From NCBI RefSeq assembly GCF_940670765.1, contig NZ_CALNVW010000001.1, positions 106,265 through 170,264 on the forward strand: a DNA stretch of 64,000 bases. The letters run 5' to 3'. Shown in pieces: positions 62,998 to 64,000 of this stretch. This stretch comes from Streptomyces sp. A 4/2. GTDB lineage: Bacteria; Actinomycetota; Actinomycetes; Streptomycetales; Streptomycetaceae. Both the position numbers and the translations under genes were made by a program. Numbering within the stretch: position 1 is the first letter of the stretch; each line of letters begins with the position of its first letter. The notes under the pieces were generated by a model. The model searched no databases. It worked only from the letters and a program-made list of their open reading frames with translations, and was not told the DNA's origin.

Positions 62998-64000
62998 TTA
63001 CTGAGGCGGGTTGCCGTGCTTGCGCGAGGGCAGATCGGCGTGCTTGGTCCGCAGCATCGCGAGCGAGGCGATGAGCACTTCACGGGTCTCGGCCGGGTCG
63101 ATGACGTCGTCGACCAGCCCGCGCTCCGCGGCGTAGTAGGGGTGCATCAGCTCGGCCTTGTACTCCTTGACCATGCGGGCACGCATGGCGTCGGGGTCCT
63201 CGGCCTCGGCGATCTGCTTGCGGAAGATGACGTTGGCCGCGCCCTCGGCGCCCATCACCGCGATCTCGTTGGTGGGCCAGGCGTAGGTGAGGTCGGCGCC
63301 GATGGACTGGGAGTCCATGACGATGTACGCACCCCCGTAGGCCTTGCGCAGGATCAGCGAGATCCGCGGCACGGTCGCGTTGCAGTACGCGTAGAGCAGC
63401 TTCGCCCCGTGCCGGATGATGCCACCGTGCTCCTGGTCCACACCCGGCAGGAAGCCGGGCACGTCGAGCAGCGTGATGATCGGGATATTGAAAGCGTCAC
63501 ACATCTGCACGAAGCGCGCGGCCTTCTCGGACGCCTCGATGTCCAGCACACCCGCCAGGGACTGCGGCTGGTTGGCGACGATGCCGACGACCTGTCCGTC
63601 CATCCGGGCGAGGGCGCAGATGATGTTGCGGGCCCAGCGCTCGTGGATCTCCAGGTAGTCGCCGTCGTCGACGAGCTCCTCGATGACCTTGTGCATGTCG
63701 TACGGGCGGTTGCCGTCCGCGGGCACCAGGTCGAGCAGGACCTCGGAACGCCGGTCGGCCGGGTCCTCGCTGGGGTGCGACGGCGGGTTCTCACGGTTGT
63801 TCGAGGGGAGCATCGAGATGAGGTAGCGGACCTCGGCGATGCAGGTCTCCTCGTCGTCGTACGCGAAGTGCGCGACGCCGGAGGTCTCGGCGTGCACGTC
63901 GGCGCCACCGAGCCCGTTCTGGGTGATCTCCTCACCGGTCACCGCGCGGACCACGTCCGGTCCGGTGATGAACATCTGGGAGGTCTCACGGACCATGAAG
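62998..64000 (-). CDS. accB: Acyl-CoA carboxylase beta subunit, 5' end outside the window
   Basis: Carboxyltransferase subunit that moves CO2 from carboxybiotin to acetyl- or propionyl-CoA for fatty acid and polyketide precursors. The 333 visible codons are the C-terminal part; the family is about 530 aa, so about 200 N-terminal residues lie beyond the window edge. Visible are FITGPDVVRAVTGEEIT, VGIVANQPQSLAGVLDI, DVPGFLPGVDQEHGGIIRHGAKLL and LIRKAYGG-like LRKAYGGAYIVMDSQ. Ends in KHGNPPQ. Confidence 0.95.
   Translation of the reverse strand, partial: FMVRETSQMFITGPDVVRAVTGEEITQNGLGGADVHAETSGVAHFAYDDEETCIAEVRYLISMLPSNNRENPPSHPSEDPADRRSEVLLDLVPADGNRPYDMHKVIEELVDDGDYLEIHERWARNIICALARMDGQVVGIVANQPQSLAGVLDIEASEKAARFVQMCDAFNIPIITLLDVPGFLPGVDQEHGGIIRHGAKLLYAYCNATVPRISLILRKAYGGAYIVMDSQSIGADLTYAWPTNEIAVMGAEGAANVIFRKQIAEAEDPDAMRARMVKEYKAELMHPYYAAERGLVDDVIDPAETREVLIASLAMLRTKHADLPSRKHGNPPQ

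Overview
The window is high-GC actinobacterial chromosome, almost certainly Streptomyces. Third codon positions are nearly all G or C, many genes start with GTG, and the gene order follows the core region known from S. coelicolor (rpsP to rimM-trmD, ffh, amtB-glnK-glnD, nsdA, ftsY, glcP, smc, rnc, recG, thiL, hupS, leuCD/ndgR, gltX, conservons cvn1 and cvn2, accE/accB). I see no insertion sequence, prophage, integrase or CRISPR array. This is conserved chromosomal core with a few accessory genes.

Layout. 1-3.1 kb: ribosome-maturation operon rpsP-khpA-rimM-trmD (minus strand) and a SprT-like zinc protein. 3.4-6 kb: an archaeal/eukaryal-type prolyl-tRNA synthetase divergent from a small methyltransferase, the likeliest accessory block. 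6-12 kb: ffh, then the nitrogen operon amtB-glnB-glnD with a GlnR-type operator upstream of amtB. 12-16 kb: nsdA, a primase/polymerase-like gene and ftsY. 16-20 kb: cytosine-type permease, luciferase-like oxidoreductase and glucose permease glcP. 20-25 kb: smc with an unusual hinge insertion, a 71-aa coiled-coil protein and acyP. 25-36 kb: a secreted CAP protein, an HxlR regulator, then a long minus-strand run of translation, DNA repair and CoA genes (mutM, rnc, rpmF, yceD-like, a coiled-coil protein, coaD, rsmD, recG, a FakA/DAK protein). 36-44 kb: rpmB, thiL-thiD, ddl, plsC-gpsA, cofC, hupS. 44-51 kb: leuCD and divergent ndgR, a five-tRNA Glu/Gln array, a HAD hydrolase, gltX, a FAH-family hydrolase and a small repeat-bearing protein. 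52-62.5 kb: two tandem conservons. 62.7 kb to the end: acyl-CoA carboxylase epsilon subunit and the 5'-truncated beta subunit.

How the parts work together. ffh and ftsY are the two GTPases of the signal recognition pathway. AmtB, PII and GlnD form the ammonium-sensing unit. GltX lies close to the tRNA-Glu and tRNA-Gln genes whose products it probably charges. ndgR is divergent from its probable target leuCD. The most striking architecture is the tandem pair of conservons (CvnA sensor ATPase, CvnB roadblock, CvnC DUF742, CvnD Ras-like GTPase). Their sensor domains have diverged but their GTPases differ at only five residues by eye. Both have a possible conserved leader peptide and share a C-terminal CvnA motif at the end of a long disordered tail; neither is explained by the standard description of the system.
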